A DNA stretch of 8,719 bases from an uncultured Christensenellaceae bacterium (GTDB lineage Bacteria; Bacillota; Clostridia; Christensenellales; UBA3700): contig CABKMX010000031.1 of the NCBI GenBank assembly GCA_902373595.1, forward strand, positions 1 to 8,719, given 5' to 3'. The notes beneath the pieces were generated by a model. The model worked only from the letters and a program-made list of their open reading frames with translations. It was not told the origin of the DNA and ran no database searches. Of this stretch, positions 1-5,621 are shown piece by piece (the stretch's first letter is position 1; every line of letters starts with the position of its first letter). A program made the translations under genes and the position numbers.

Positions 1-888
1 CTCGAACGGCGTCGCGACGTCGAACCTGAGCGACACCGCCTCTTCGCCCTGTTTGTCGATGTAGCCCGACTTCTCGCCGACGGTGACGGACGCAAGCCCG
101 TCGCTGAACGAAGTCGCCGAATCAAATTTGAAGTCGATGACGACGTCGCCCTTCTTGTCGATATATCCGAGTTTGCCGTCCCTCTCCACGCAGGCGAGAT
201 CTTCTGAGAACTCAAAGGCGTCGTCATAATCGGGCTGTATGACGACGTTGCCCTTGCGGTCGCGGTAGCCCCACTTGCCCTTGCGGTTGAACTTGACGAT
301 CGCGTCCGGCGGCAGCGGCTCGCGTTGCGGCTTTTCGACGACGGGCGCAGGCTCGCGCTTGCCGTAAACGATCTCGTAAAGGCTCATGCCGGCATACGGA
401 TCGCGCTCCTTGCGCTGTTGCTTGCCCTTGCCGTCGCGGCGGTCGTTTTTGTCCCTGCGGTCGTCGCGGCTATCTTTGCGGTCTTTGCCGCATTCGCCGC
501 CCTGCCTCTTTTCGTCGCGCTTTGCGCCGCTCTGCGGCTGTTCGTTCTGTTGACGACGGTCGCGCTTGGCGTCCGTACGCGCTTCCTCTCGCGTAGACTT
601 TGGCTGCTGCTGTTCTTCGTCGGGGCGGAAATCAAGCCCAAGCTTGGAAAGAGCGTCCCTGATTTCAAAACATTGCTTTTTGCCGATGTTCTGAATGCGA
701 TACATCTCGCGCATGCGGCGCGCCGCAATGTCGCGCGCCGAGGCGATGCCGCCCTTTGAAAGCAACTCGGTCGTGCGTTCGGACAACCCGAGCGCCTCAA
801 GCGGAGTCGAAAGCGCCTTCTCGTCGCCGACGGGAGTATATTCGTCGCGCTGTCTGCGCGGTCGATTGTGTCTGAAATTTTTTCCCAT
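1..888 (-). CDS. alpha-CTD-like domain + charged linker + WG-repeat protein (3' end outside window)
   Basis: The 296 visible residues run off the left edge. Residues about 27-87 resemble the helix-hairpin-helix C-terminal domain of RNA polymerase alpha: a TPLEALGLSERTTELL stretch, then GIASARDI, then RIQNIGKKQCFEIRDALSKLGL. In alpha this fold binds UP-element DNA and activators. Residues 88-195 are a low-complexity Arg/Lys/Asp/Glu/Gln linker, probably disordered. From residue 199 come WG-type repeats of about 36 residues: KGKWGYRDRKGNVVIQP, DGKLGYIDKKGDVVIDF and EKSGYIDKQGEEAV; only the first keeps a true Trp-Gly. WG repeats are thought to form a beta-rich binding scaffold. The start is firm: an in-frame TGA lies at 928-930 and no ATG, GTG or TTG occurs between it and this ATG. 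No Shine-Dalgarno is present. No signal peptide or membrane segment is visible, so it is likely cytoplasmic. DNA binding or a link to transcription is inferred from the fold only. Confidence 0.82.
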   Translation of the reverse strand, partial: MGKNFRHNRPRRQRDEYTPVGDEKALSTPLEALGLSERTTELLSKGGIASARDIAARRMREMYRIQNIGKKQCFEIRDALSKLGLDFRPDEEQQQPKSTREEARTDAKRDRRQQNEQPQSGAKRDEKRQGGECGKDRKDSRDDRRDKNDRRDGKGKQQRKERDPYAGMSLYEIVYGKREPAPVVEKPQREPLPPDAIVKFNRKGKWGYRDRKGNVVIQPDYDDAFEFSEDLACVERDGKLGYIDKKGDVVIDFKFDSATSFSDGLASVTVGEKSGYIDKQGEEAVSLRFDVATPFE

Positions 889-923
889 ATCGTTATTATA
901 GCACCGCCGGGCCGAAATGGCAA
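889..923 (-). promoter_or_regulatory. Sigma-A promoter predicting a leaderless mRNA
   Basis: On the minus strand there is TTGCCA (918-923), a 17-nt spacer and a perfect TATAAT (895-900). Only six bases (AACGAT) separate the -10 box from the ATG at 888. With the usual -10 to +1 distance, transcription starts on the A of the start codon. The absence of a ribosome-binding site fits a leaderless transcript. Confidence 0.75.
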
Positions 924-1047
924 CCTCTCACGCGCGTTGTCTGTTTTGCCGACGCATTTTGGACGCACCGCGTAAGGCGCTGCGCAATTTTAATGCGCGC
1001 GCATATGAAAAAAATATATATAATTTGAAAAACATACCTAAAAAGTG

Positions 1048-1076
1048 TTTACAAATGCCGCGCGAATGCATATAAT
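1048..1076 (+). promoter_or_regulatory. Sigma-A promoter of the zinc-ribbon gene
   Basis: TTTACA (1048-1053), a 17-nt spacer and TATAAT (1071-1076) match the consensus in 11 of 12 positions. The start point is expected near 1083, giving a leader of about 44 nt. The ribosome site AGAGGT (1114-1119) lies 7 nt before the ATG. This promoter diverges from the one at 889-923. Between them is an AT-rich patch (about 1010-1035) in which I see no further gene. Confidence 0.8.
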
Positions 1077-1126
1077 ACTACACGCAAAGACAGCTATGTC
1101 TCAGCATATGAAAAGAGGTATGAATT

Positions 1127-1633
1127 ATGGCAAAGTATAAGAGATGCCCCCGTTGCGAACTCAACTGGATCCCCGAAGAAGAGGAATATTGCGATGTCTG
1201 CAAGGCGGAATTGAAGATCGGCGGCGCCAGCCTCCTCGAAGACGAAGAGGAAGAATTGTGCCCAGTCTGCCACGTCAACTATCTCGAACCGGGCGAAAAG
1301 ATTTGCGCGTATTGCGCACAGAAGAATCCCGACAATACCGATGACGACGAGCACGTCTACAACATCGATGACACCGACCGCTCCGAAGAAGACCTCGAAA
1401 AGGTCTCGTTCGACGAACTTGCCGAAGAAGAGAGCTGGGCGGACTATGACGAGCCTTTCGACGACAACGAGAACTTCGACGACGCGGACTATTCCGACGA
1501 GGACGACGAAGAAGAGGAAGAAGAGGAATTCCACGACGATATCGAAGACGATTTCGATTATGACATCGACAGCGTCGAAGATATCGATGAAGAAGACGAA
1601 GAGAAGGAAGACCTAAACAGCGAAGACGACTGA
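1127..1633 (+). CDS. Double zinc-ribbon protein with long acidic tail
   Basis: The 168-aa product has two parts. Residues 1-65 carry two modules with identical spacing, C-x2-C-x11-C-x2-C: C7/C10/C22/C25 (CPRC, CDVC) and C45/C48/C60/C63 (CPVC, CAYC). Each should bind one zinc. From about residue 71 to the end the chain is strikingly acidic: by hand count about 57 of 98 residues are Asp or Glu and only three are Lys or Arg, with a run of seven Glu. The tail is probably disordered. No signal peptide or transmembrane segment is visible. I do not recognise a named family. Known proteins with acidic tails include the RNA polymerase delta subunit and DNA-mimic proteins, but the delta winged-helix domain is absent here. 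A role with RNA polymerase, ribosomes or basic proteins is speculation. The start is supported by AGAGGT 7 nt upstream and a strong promoter; a terminator follows directly. Confidence 0.88.
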   Translation: MAKYKRCPRCELNWIPEEEEYCDVCKAELKIGGASLLEDEEEELCPVCHVNYLEPGEKICAYCAQKNPDNTDDDEHVYNIDDTDRSEEDLEKVSFDELAEEESWADYDEPFDDNENFDDADYSDEDDEEEEEEEFHDDIEDDFDYDIDSVEDIDEEDEEKEDLNSEDD

Positions 1634-1638
1634 TTTTT

Positions 1639-1663
1639 GCCCTGCATTTTGCAGGGCATTTTT
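1639..1663 (+). terminator. Rho-independent terminator or attenuator after the zinc-ribbon gene
   Basis: The stem GCCCTGC (1639-1645) / GCAGGGC (1651-1657) is seven perfect pairs around an ATTTT loop and is followed by ATTTTT. It ends about 8 nt before the next start codon, so it may act as a partial terminator that sets expression of the downstream gene. Confidence 0.8.
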
Positions 1664-1671
1664 GCACAAAG

Positions 1672-2322
1672 ATGAAGATAGCAATCTGCACCGGCAATCC
1701 CGCCACCGTCGACGTGATCAAAGAGGTAATCCTCAAAGATCATCTGGGCGCGGAATTTGAAGTTTGTCTCCCGTACGATTTGCCGTATGCGCCCGAAAAA
1801 TACGCAATGGCAATATGTGACCGCGATTCGCTGTTGCGCATTTGGTACGACAGCGAGTTGCGCAAGCGCTATATGAGCCGCAACACGATTGCGACAATCG
1901 CCGGCGAACTCGACTCTCCGATAATACTCTACAAACTCTATACCGAATACGGTATCAGCATGATAGAGGCGTGCCAATCGTGCTTCGCTTCGTCGCCTAT
2001 GATACCTCTCTTCGCCAATCTCGACGAAATCACCGAGGACGGAAAAGCCAACGACCTAATACTCTATGACAGCGCCAGCAACAACGACAGCGTGTTCGCG
2101 GTCCGTTACGGGAACGACACCCTGATTGCGGAATATACCGACCGCGTCGACAGCGGCTCGAGGGTGATAGTGTCGATTGCCGGCAAACGTTGCGTCGGAA
2201 GACTGCGCCTGCACAAAGACGGGGTGTCCGTCTCGGGCAAATTTTATTCTTACGAAGATTGCGAGACGCTGCCGCTCTTCATCATAGCGCGCATCAAAAA
2301 GGTGCTTCGAGGCCGCAACTGA
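1672..2322 (+). CDS. Hypothetical protein, possible degenerate S24/LexA-like C-terminal domain
   Basis: The 216-aa product is not firmly recognised. The opening MKIAICTGNP, with AMAICDRD near residues 45-52, recalls the first and third strands of response-regulator receiver domains, but the N-terminal acidic pair is replaced by Thr-Gly. The C-terminal part, residues about 138-216 (FAVRYGNDTL, SGSRVIVSIAGKRCVGRLRL, LFIIARIKKVLR), resembles the beta fold of S24/LexA-type domains. Where the catalytic motifs would be, NDTL replaces GDSM and VGR replaces VKR, so self-cleavage activity looks lost if the match is real. Cysteines are scattered (C6, C32, C49, C101, C104, C174, C197). No transmembrane segment is evident. 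The start has no good Shine-Dalgarno (only ACAAAG before the ATG). No promoter is visible in the short gap, so expression probably depends on read-through of the upstream hairpin. It converges with the DUF3737 gene. Confidence 0.7.
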   Translation: MKIAICTGNPATVDVIKEVILKDHLGAEFEVCLPYDLPYAPEKYAMAICDRDSLLRIWYDSELRKRYMSRNTIATIAGELDSPIILYKLYTEYGISMIEACQSCFASSPMIPLFANLDEITEDGKANDLILYDSASNNDSVFAVRYGNDTLIAEYTDRVDSGSRVIVSIAGKRCVGRLRLHKDGVSVSGKFYSYEDCETLPLFIIARIKKVLRGRN

Positions 2323-2356
2323 CGCGAAAACGGAATACATGTCGACATTTTTCAAA

Positions 2357-2376
2357 GAGCGCGGATTGCCGCGCTC
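2357..2376. terminator. Hairpin between convergent genes, likely bidirectional terminator
   Basis: GAGCGCGG (2357-2364) and CCGCGCTC (2369-2376) pair perfectly over 8 bp around an ATTG loop. The hairpin sits between two convergent stop codons, with only 3 nt between it and the minus-strand stop. Neither side has a clean T run (AATTCATTTT on plus, TTTGAAAAATG on minus), so it is a weak intrinsic terminator by sequence. Confidence 0.6.
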
Positions 2377-2379
2377 AAT

Positions 2380-3240
2380 TCATTTTGAAACAGTCACTTT
2401 TGCATTGAAACCGTAAACGCTGTCATCGGTCCTTATCACCTCGCCGATGCTGTCGGCGTTGACATAGCCGGAACGCACGTTCTTGATCGAATCGATCCCT
2501 CCCCTTATCTCTGCCTCGACATCGCTGTACTCAAACGCAAGATCGCACCCCTTCGTCTCGCAGTCGATCAACCTCAGACCGCTGCAATAGCAAAGCGGTT
2601 GCGTGCCGACAATCTTGCAGCGTATCAGCGTCAGATTTTTGGAATACCAACCGAGATACTCGCCCTTGAGCACGCTGTCCTTGACGGTGACATCTACGGT
2701 GTGCCAAAACGCGTCTTTTGTGTCGAGACGGCAATTTGAAATGATCATACCCTTTACGTATTGAAAGGAATATTTGCCGTCGAAGTCGACGTTTTCGAGA
2801 GTGACGTCCGAACTGTCCAAAAACGCGTACCCCGACGTCAAACGGCAATCTTTGAGAGAAATGCCGCGGCACTTCCAGCCGAATTCCGGCGAAGAGATGC
2901 GCGAATTCTCAATCCTGACGTCATCGCATTCCCTAAACGCCTTGATTCCTTTAAGGTCGCATTCTAGCATGACAACGTCGCTGTCATACCAGAGAGCGGC
3001 GCGGCAGTTTTCGGTCATCGTGCACCCGTCGAGCACAAGTCCGCGGACGTGCCAATACGGATAGCGCAAATCGTGGAAACATCTTTTCGCGACGACGTCT
3101 TCGCACTGTTTGAGCGCCGACTCTCCGTCCTCTTCGCCCTCGAAGCGACACTCTTCAAGACATATCCTCTTGCTTCCGTAAAGCGCGCGCTCCGAGCCAA
3201 AACGTTTTCTTGCTATCGTTTTGAATTCTCTTTCCGTCAT
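2380..3240 (-). CDS. DUF3737 family protein, predicted right-handed beta-helix
   Basis: The 286-aa product matches the DUF3737 family in length and layout. An early FGSERALYGSKRICLEECRFEGEEDGESALK segment is followed by about ten short repeats of the type [ND]-x-C-x(2-4)-[aromatic/G] alternating with DV-x(3-4)-[DN]-[CS] turns. Examples are ALWYDSDVVMLECDLKG, AFWHTVDVTVKDSVLKGEY and LGWYSKNLTLIRCKI. These are stacked beta-helix coils like those of pectate-lyase-type folds. The end, AFEYSDVEAEIRGGIDSIKNVRSG, is also typical of the family. Function is unknown; no catalytic residues can be assigned. No signal peptide is seen, so it is probably cytoplasmic. A TTG at 3279 would add 13 residues, but the ATG at 3240 fits the family N-terminus better; neither start has a strong ribosome site. 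Its own promoter lies about 100 bp upstream. Confidence 0.85.
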   Translation of the reverse strand: MTEREFKTIARKRFGSERALYGSKRICLEECRFEGEEDGESALKQCEDVVAKRCFHDLRYPYWHVRGLVLDGCTMTENCRAALWYDSDVVMLECDLKGIKAFRECDDVRIENSRISSPEFGWKCRGISLKDCRLTSGYAFLDSSDVTLENVDFDGKYSFQYVKGMIISNCRLDTKDAFWHTVDVTVKDSVLKGEYLGWYSKNLTLIRCKIVGTQPLCYCSGLRLIDCETKGCDLAFEYSDVEAEIRGGIDSIKNVRSGYVNADSIGEVIRTDDSVYGFNAKVTVSK

Positions 3241-3336
3241 ACTGTGTTCAAATTTTCCTGTCTGTGTTTGTAATCGCAATCAAGTCGATTAGCCGACCCG
3301 ACTTTGTCAGCCTGTGCGATTTTCATTTCCAAACAA

Positions 3337-3365
3337 ATTCTATCATCGTGCGGCAATGATGTCAA
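3337..3365 (-). promoter_or_regulatory. Sigma-A promoter of the DUF3737 gene
   Basis: A consensus TTGACA (3360-3365), a 17-nt spacer and TAGAAT (3337-3342) lie on the minus strand. The start point should fall near 3330, giving a leader of about 90 nt. The promoter sits just beyond the gpmI terminator, so the two genes are separate units. Confidence 0.75.
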
Positions 3366-3403
3366 ATGCTTATTTTTTATGCCATGTCATGCCGCGAGGG
3401 CAT

Positions 3404-3428
3404 AAAAAGACGCGCCCGAAGGCGCGCC
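3404..3428 (-). terminator. Rho-independent terminator of gpmI
   Basis: On the minus strand GGCGCGCC (3421-3428) pairs with GGCGCGTC (3409-3416) through 8 bp including one G-U pair. The loop TTCG is closed by C-G, the very stable C(UUCG)G tetraloop. TTTTT (3404-3408) follows. Confidence 0.92.
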
Positions 3429-3442
3429 CGTATGCATATAGC

Positions 3443-4978
3443 TCACTTGACAAGCAATGAGTGGCCCGTCATCTCGGACGGAATCGCAAGCCCCATCGCG
3501 TCGAGCATGGTCGGGGCGATGTCGCACAGCCTGCCGCCGTCCGCAAGCGCCTTGACGCCGTCGACGCCAATCGCGATGAACGGCACGGGGTTGGTCGTGT
3601 GCGCGGTGAACGGAGTGCCGTCCGCGTCGAACATGTGATCGCAGTTTCCGTGATCGGCGGTGACGAATGCCTGTCCGCCTACGGACAAGATCGCGTCGAC
3701 GACCTTTTGAACGCACTCGTCGGTGACCTCGACCGCCTTTTTCGCCGCTTCCATGACGCCGGTATGCCCGACCATGTCGCAATTTGCGAAGTTGAGGATC
3801 ATCACGCCGTACTTGCCGCTCTTTATCTCCTCGACAGCCCTGTCGGCGACCTCGTACGCGCTCATCTCCGGCTTCATGTCGAATGTCGCAATCTTCGGAG
3901 ACGGAATGAGGATGCGCTCTTCGCCCTCGTTCGGCGCCTCGACGCCGCCGTTGAAGAAGAAGGTGACGTGCGCATACTTTTGAGTCTCCGCAATGCGGAA
4001 TTGCTTTATGCCCTGCTTGGCGAGATATTCGCCGAGAGTGTTGGTGTAGCTCTCGGGACGGAACGCGACGTCGAGCGCGTCGTTGAAGGTCACGTCGTAT
4101 TGCGTAAACGACACGAAGTGCGGCGCAAGGAAACCCTTCGCCCTCGGGAAGGACGAAAAATCGGAATAGATGAATGCGCGCGTAATCTGCCTTGCGCGGT
4201 CGGGACGGAAGTTGAAGAAGACGACGCTGTCGCCCTCGTCGACCGTCGCGACGGGCTTGCCGCCGTCCGTGAGCACGGTCGGGATCACGAACTCGTCGGT
4301 CACGCCCTTGTCATAGCTGTTTTGCATCGCCTCAATCGGGTCGCTCTCCTCTACGCCTTTGCCGTCGACAAGCGCCTCGTACGCCTTTTGCACTCTGTCC
4401 CAAATGTTGTCGCGGTCCATCGCATAAAATCTGCCCGAGATCGTCGCGATCTTGCCGAAGCCGAGTTTGTCCAAATGCGCTTGAAGCTGTTCGATGTAGC
4501 CCTTGCCGCTCTCGGGAGGGGTGTCCCTGCCATCCATAAAGCAGTGGATGTAGACGTTGTCCAGCCCGCGGCGCTTCGCCATCTCGACCAGTGCGAACAG
4601 GTGGGTGATGTGGCTGTGCACGCCGCCGTCGGAGACAAGCCCCATCACATGCAGCTTTTTGCCGTTCGCCTTGGCGTCGTCCATCGCCTTGACGAGCGCC
4701 GGGTTGGTGAAAAAGTCGCCGTCTTCGATCGCCTTGGTGATGCGGGTGAGTTCTTGATAGATGACCCTGCCGGCACCGATATTGAGGTGCCCGACCTCGC
4801 TGTTGCCCATCTGTCCTTCGGGAAGACCGACCGCAAGCCCGCTCGCCTTGAGCCGAGTGGAGGGATATTTGTCCTGCATCGCGATCACTCGCGGAGAAGT
4901 CTCGGGCGAGATCGCGTCGTCGGGACCGTACGGAGCGATGCCGTAGCCGTCCATGATGATAAGTCCTGTGAATTTCAT
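3443..4978 (-). CDS. gpmI: 2,3-bisphosphoglycerate-independent phosphoglycerate mutase
   Basis: This enzyme interconverts 3-phosphoglycerate and 2-phosphoglycerate in glycolysis and gluconeogenesis through a phosphoserine intermediate, using two Mn(II) ions. The 511-aa length is normal for the family. Visible motifs: IMDGYG with metal ligand D10; GNSEVGH with the nucleophile S60; SDGGVHSHITH (116-126); HCFMDGRDTPP (145-155); NFRPDRARQ (256-264) for substrate phosphate; ETQKYAHVTFFFNGG (331-345) with K334; NFANCDMVGHTG with D401 and H405; TADHGN with D442 and H443; and AHTTNPVP with H460. All expected metal and substrate residues are present, so it should be active and cytoplasmic. AAAGAGG (4984-4990) stands 5 nt before the ATG. 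It has its own promoter and a strong terminator. It is separated from pgk-tpiA by an oppositely oriented XRE gene, unlike the continuous gap-pgk-tpi-gpm-eno operons common in Firmicutes. Confidence 0.98.
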   Translation of the reverse strand: MKFTGLIIMDGYGIAPYGPDDAISPETSPRVIAMQDKYPSTRLKASGLAVGLPEGQMGNSEVGHLNIGAGRVIYQELTRITKAIEDGDFFTNPALVKAMDDAKANGKKLHVMGLVSDGGVHSHITHLFALVEMAKRRGLDNVYIHCFMDGRDTPPESGKGYIEQLQAHLDKLGFGKIATISGRFYAMDRDNIWDRVQKAYEALVDGKGVEESDPIEAMQNSYDKGVTDEFVIPTVLTDGGKPVATVDEGDSVVFFNFRPDRARQITRAFIYSDFSSFPRAKGFLAPHFVSFTQYDVTFNDALDVAFRPESYTNTLGEYLAKQGIKQFRIAETQKYAHVTFFFNGGVEAPNEGEERILIPSPKIATFDMKPEMSAYEVADRAVEEIKSGKYGVMILNFANCDMVGHTGVMEAAKKAVEVTDECVQKVVDAILSVGGQAFVTADHGNCDHMFDADGTPFTAHTTNPVPFIAIGVDGVKALADGGRLCDIAPTMLDAMGLAIPSEMTGHSLLVK

Positions 4979-5032
4979 AAAAACCTCTTTTGCTTTACCT
5001 CAAAATTTTCGCCTTTCGGCTTTTTCGGCTAT

Positions 5033-5061
5033 ATTTTAGCACACCGCAAAAATATAGTCAA
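5033..5061 (-). promoter_or_regulatory. Extended -10 sigma-A promoter of gpmI
   Basis: On the minus strand TTGACT (5056-5061), a 17-nt spacer and TAAAAT (5033-5038) are preceded directly by TGC, giving an extended -10 element. The start point is expected near 5026, about 48 nt before the ATG. The leader can form a small GCC-GAAA-GGC hairpin. Confidence 0.8.
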
Positions 5062-5238
5062 TCGCATACGCGCGCCTGCGTAAAGCCGTTTTCAAAATTG
5101 CCTTTCCCCGACTGCTCGGCAGGTGTTCTCGGCAATCCGATATGCGCATGCGCGCAACATAAAACAAATGCTTGTCAAATCGCCGCAAAGGCAAAAAAGA
5201 GGCTTCTTTATCTTCGCTTTTGGTATTGCCTAAAAAGC

Positions 5239-5276
5239 TTGCGCAAAACCGAAAAGTGCAATATAATTTGTATAAT
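5239..5276 (+). promoter_or_regulatory. Promoter region of the first XRE gene with two TATAAT boxes
   Basis: Two perfect TATAAT boxes occur at 5262-5267 and 5271-5276. The first has TTGCGC (5239-5244) at exactly 17 nt, so it is the better candidate; the second lacks a -35 match. Start points would be near 5274 or 5283, in or next to the CTATACTATAG palindrome. Confidence 0.6.
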
Positions 5277-5290
5277 ACTATACTATAGGC

Positions 5291-5320
5291 AGACGGAGAT
5301 CTCCTTCCGTCTCGGGAGAT
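5291..5320 (+). promoter_or_regulatory. Leader with two mutually exclusive hairpins, one covering the ribosome site
   Basis: AGACGGA (5291-5297) can pair with TCCGTCT (5306-5312) over 7 bp. The loop of that hairpin holds ATCTCC (5299-5304), which can pair with GGAGAT (5315-5320) and so cover the ribosome site GGGAG (5314-5318), 8 nt before the ATG. Only one of the two pairings is likely at a time. Confidence 0.4.
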
Positions 5321-5326
5321 TCAGGT

Positions 5327-5539
5327 ATGACGTTGCAGGAACAGATATCCGAGAACATCAAGGCCGAGATTCTCGCTTCCGACAAGACAAAGAGCAAAAT
5401 CGCCGCGGAGATCGGCGTATCGAAACCGACTTTGTCGCAATACCTGTCGGGCAGAATCCAGCCGTCGCTGCTCACCTTTGCCAAATTGTGCAAGGCGCTC
5501 GGCGCGTCCGCGGACGAGATCCTCGGCTTGACAAAGTAA
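5327..5539 (+). CDS. Small XRE-family HTH transcriptional regulator
   Basis: This 70-aa protein consists almost entirely of a Cro/CI-type helix-turn-helix. Helices appear as LQEQISENIKAEILA (3-17), TKSKIAAEIG (21-30, HTH helix 2), SKPTLSQYLSG (32-42, recognition helix), SLLTFAKLCKALG (47-59) and SADEILGL (61-68). It should bind an operator as a dimer; there is no ligand or peptidase domain. The ATG at 5327 has GGGAG 8 nt upstream; a CAGG lies too close to serve. The gene is divergent from gpmI and convergent with tpiA, with which it shares a terminator. It could repress itself and possibly gpmI, but no operator is proven. A solo antitoxin-like role is less likely, as no toxin gene is adjacent. 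Confidence 0.92.
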   Translation: MTLQEQISENIKAEILASDKTKSKIAAEIGVSKPTLSQYLSGRIQPSLLTFAKLCKALGASADEILGLTK

Positions 5540-5577
5540 GCTGAGGAACAGTAATCACTCGTCGCATTTTCGGCAAC

Positions 5578-5613
5578 AAAAAATTGCCGCGGTCACTCCG
5601 CGGCAATTTTTTT
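5578..5613. terminator. Bidirectional terminator shared by the XRE gene and tpiA
   Basis: TTGCCGCGG (5584-5592) and CCGCGGCAA (5598-5606) form a 9-bp stem around TCACT. It is flanked by AAAAAA (5578-5583) and TTTTTTT (5607-5613), so a U tail follows the hairpin on both strands. It ends the pgk-tpiA unit and the opposing XRE transcript. Confidence 0.95.
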
Positions 5614-5621
5614 GTCATTTT

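Larger units (their letters stand above)
4979..5326. other. Divergent regulatory region between gpmI and the first XRE gene
   Basis: This gap of about 350 bp holds the gpmI leader and promoter at one end and the XRE promoter and leader at the other. In the middle (about 5062-5238) I see no convincing gene or RNA. The only structure there is a 10-bp perfect palindrome, GCGCATGCGC (5144-5153). Near the XRE start point is an 11-bp palindrome, CTATACTATAG (5278-5288). Confidence 0.6.

Noticed and set aside
882..887. A third TTCCCA site at the alpha-CTD/WG start codon
   Set aside because: Only one half-site is present with no TGGGAA partner at the right spacing. It is just the complement of the first codons.
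325..968. Open frames on both strands at 325-759 (+) and 384-968 (-)
   Set aside because: Both overlap the alpha-CTD/WG gene in other frames and give low-complexity hydrophobic or Arg-rich products. The frame from 888 has recognisable domains.
2339..2348. 10-bp palindrome ATGTCGACAT after the 216-aa gene
   Set aside because: It is short, lies between convergent genes and is not near a promoter. It is most likely chance.
3241..3279. TTG start extending the DUF3737 protein by 13 residues
   Set aside because: The extra residues do not match the family N-terminus, and the TTG has no Shine-Dalgarno.
3461..5083. 540-codon plus-strand open frame opposite gpmI
   Set aside because: It mirrors gpmI codons, is rich in Arg, Val and Asp without any domain, and lacks a ribosome site. 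gpmI on the other strand has every catalytic motif.
5291..5320. H-type pseudoknot in the leader of the first XRE gene
   Set aside because: The strand linking the two stems (two bases) is too short to span a full 7-bp stem, so competing hairpins are more likely than a pseudoknot.
4990..5544. Plus-strand open frame across the gpmI/XRE intergenic region
   Set aside because: It runs through two promoters and the XRE gene in another frame. The product has no features and no ribosome site.
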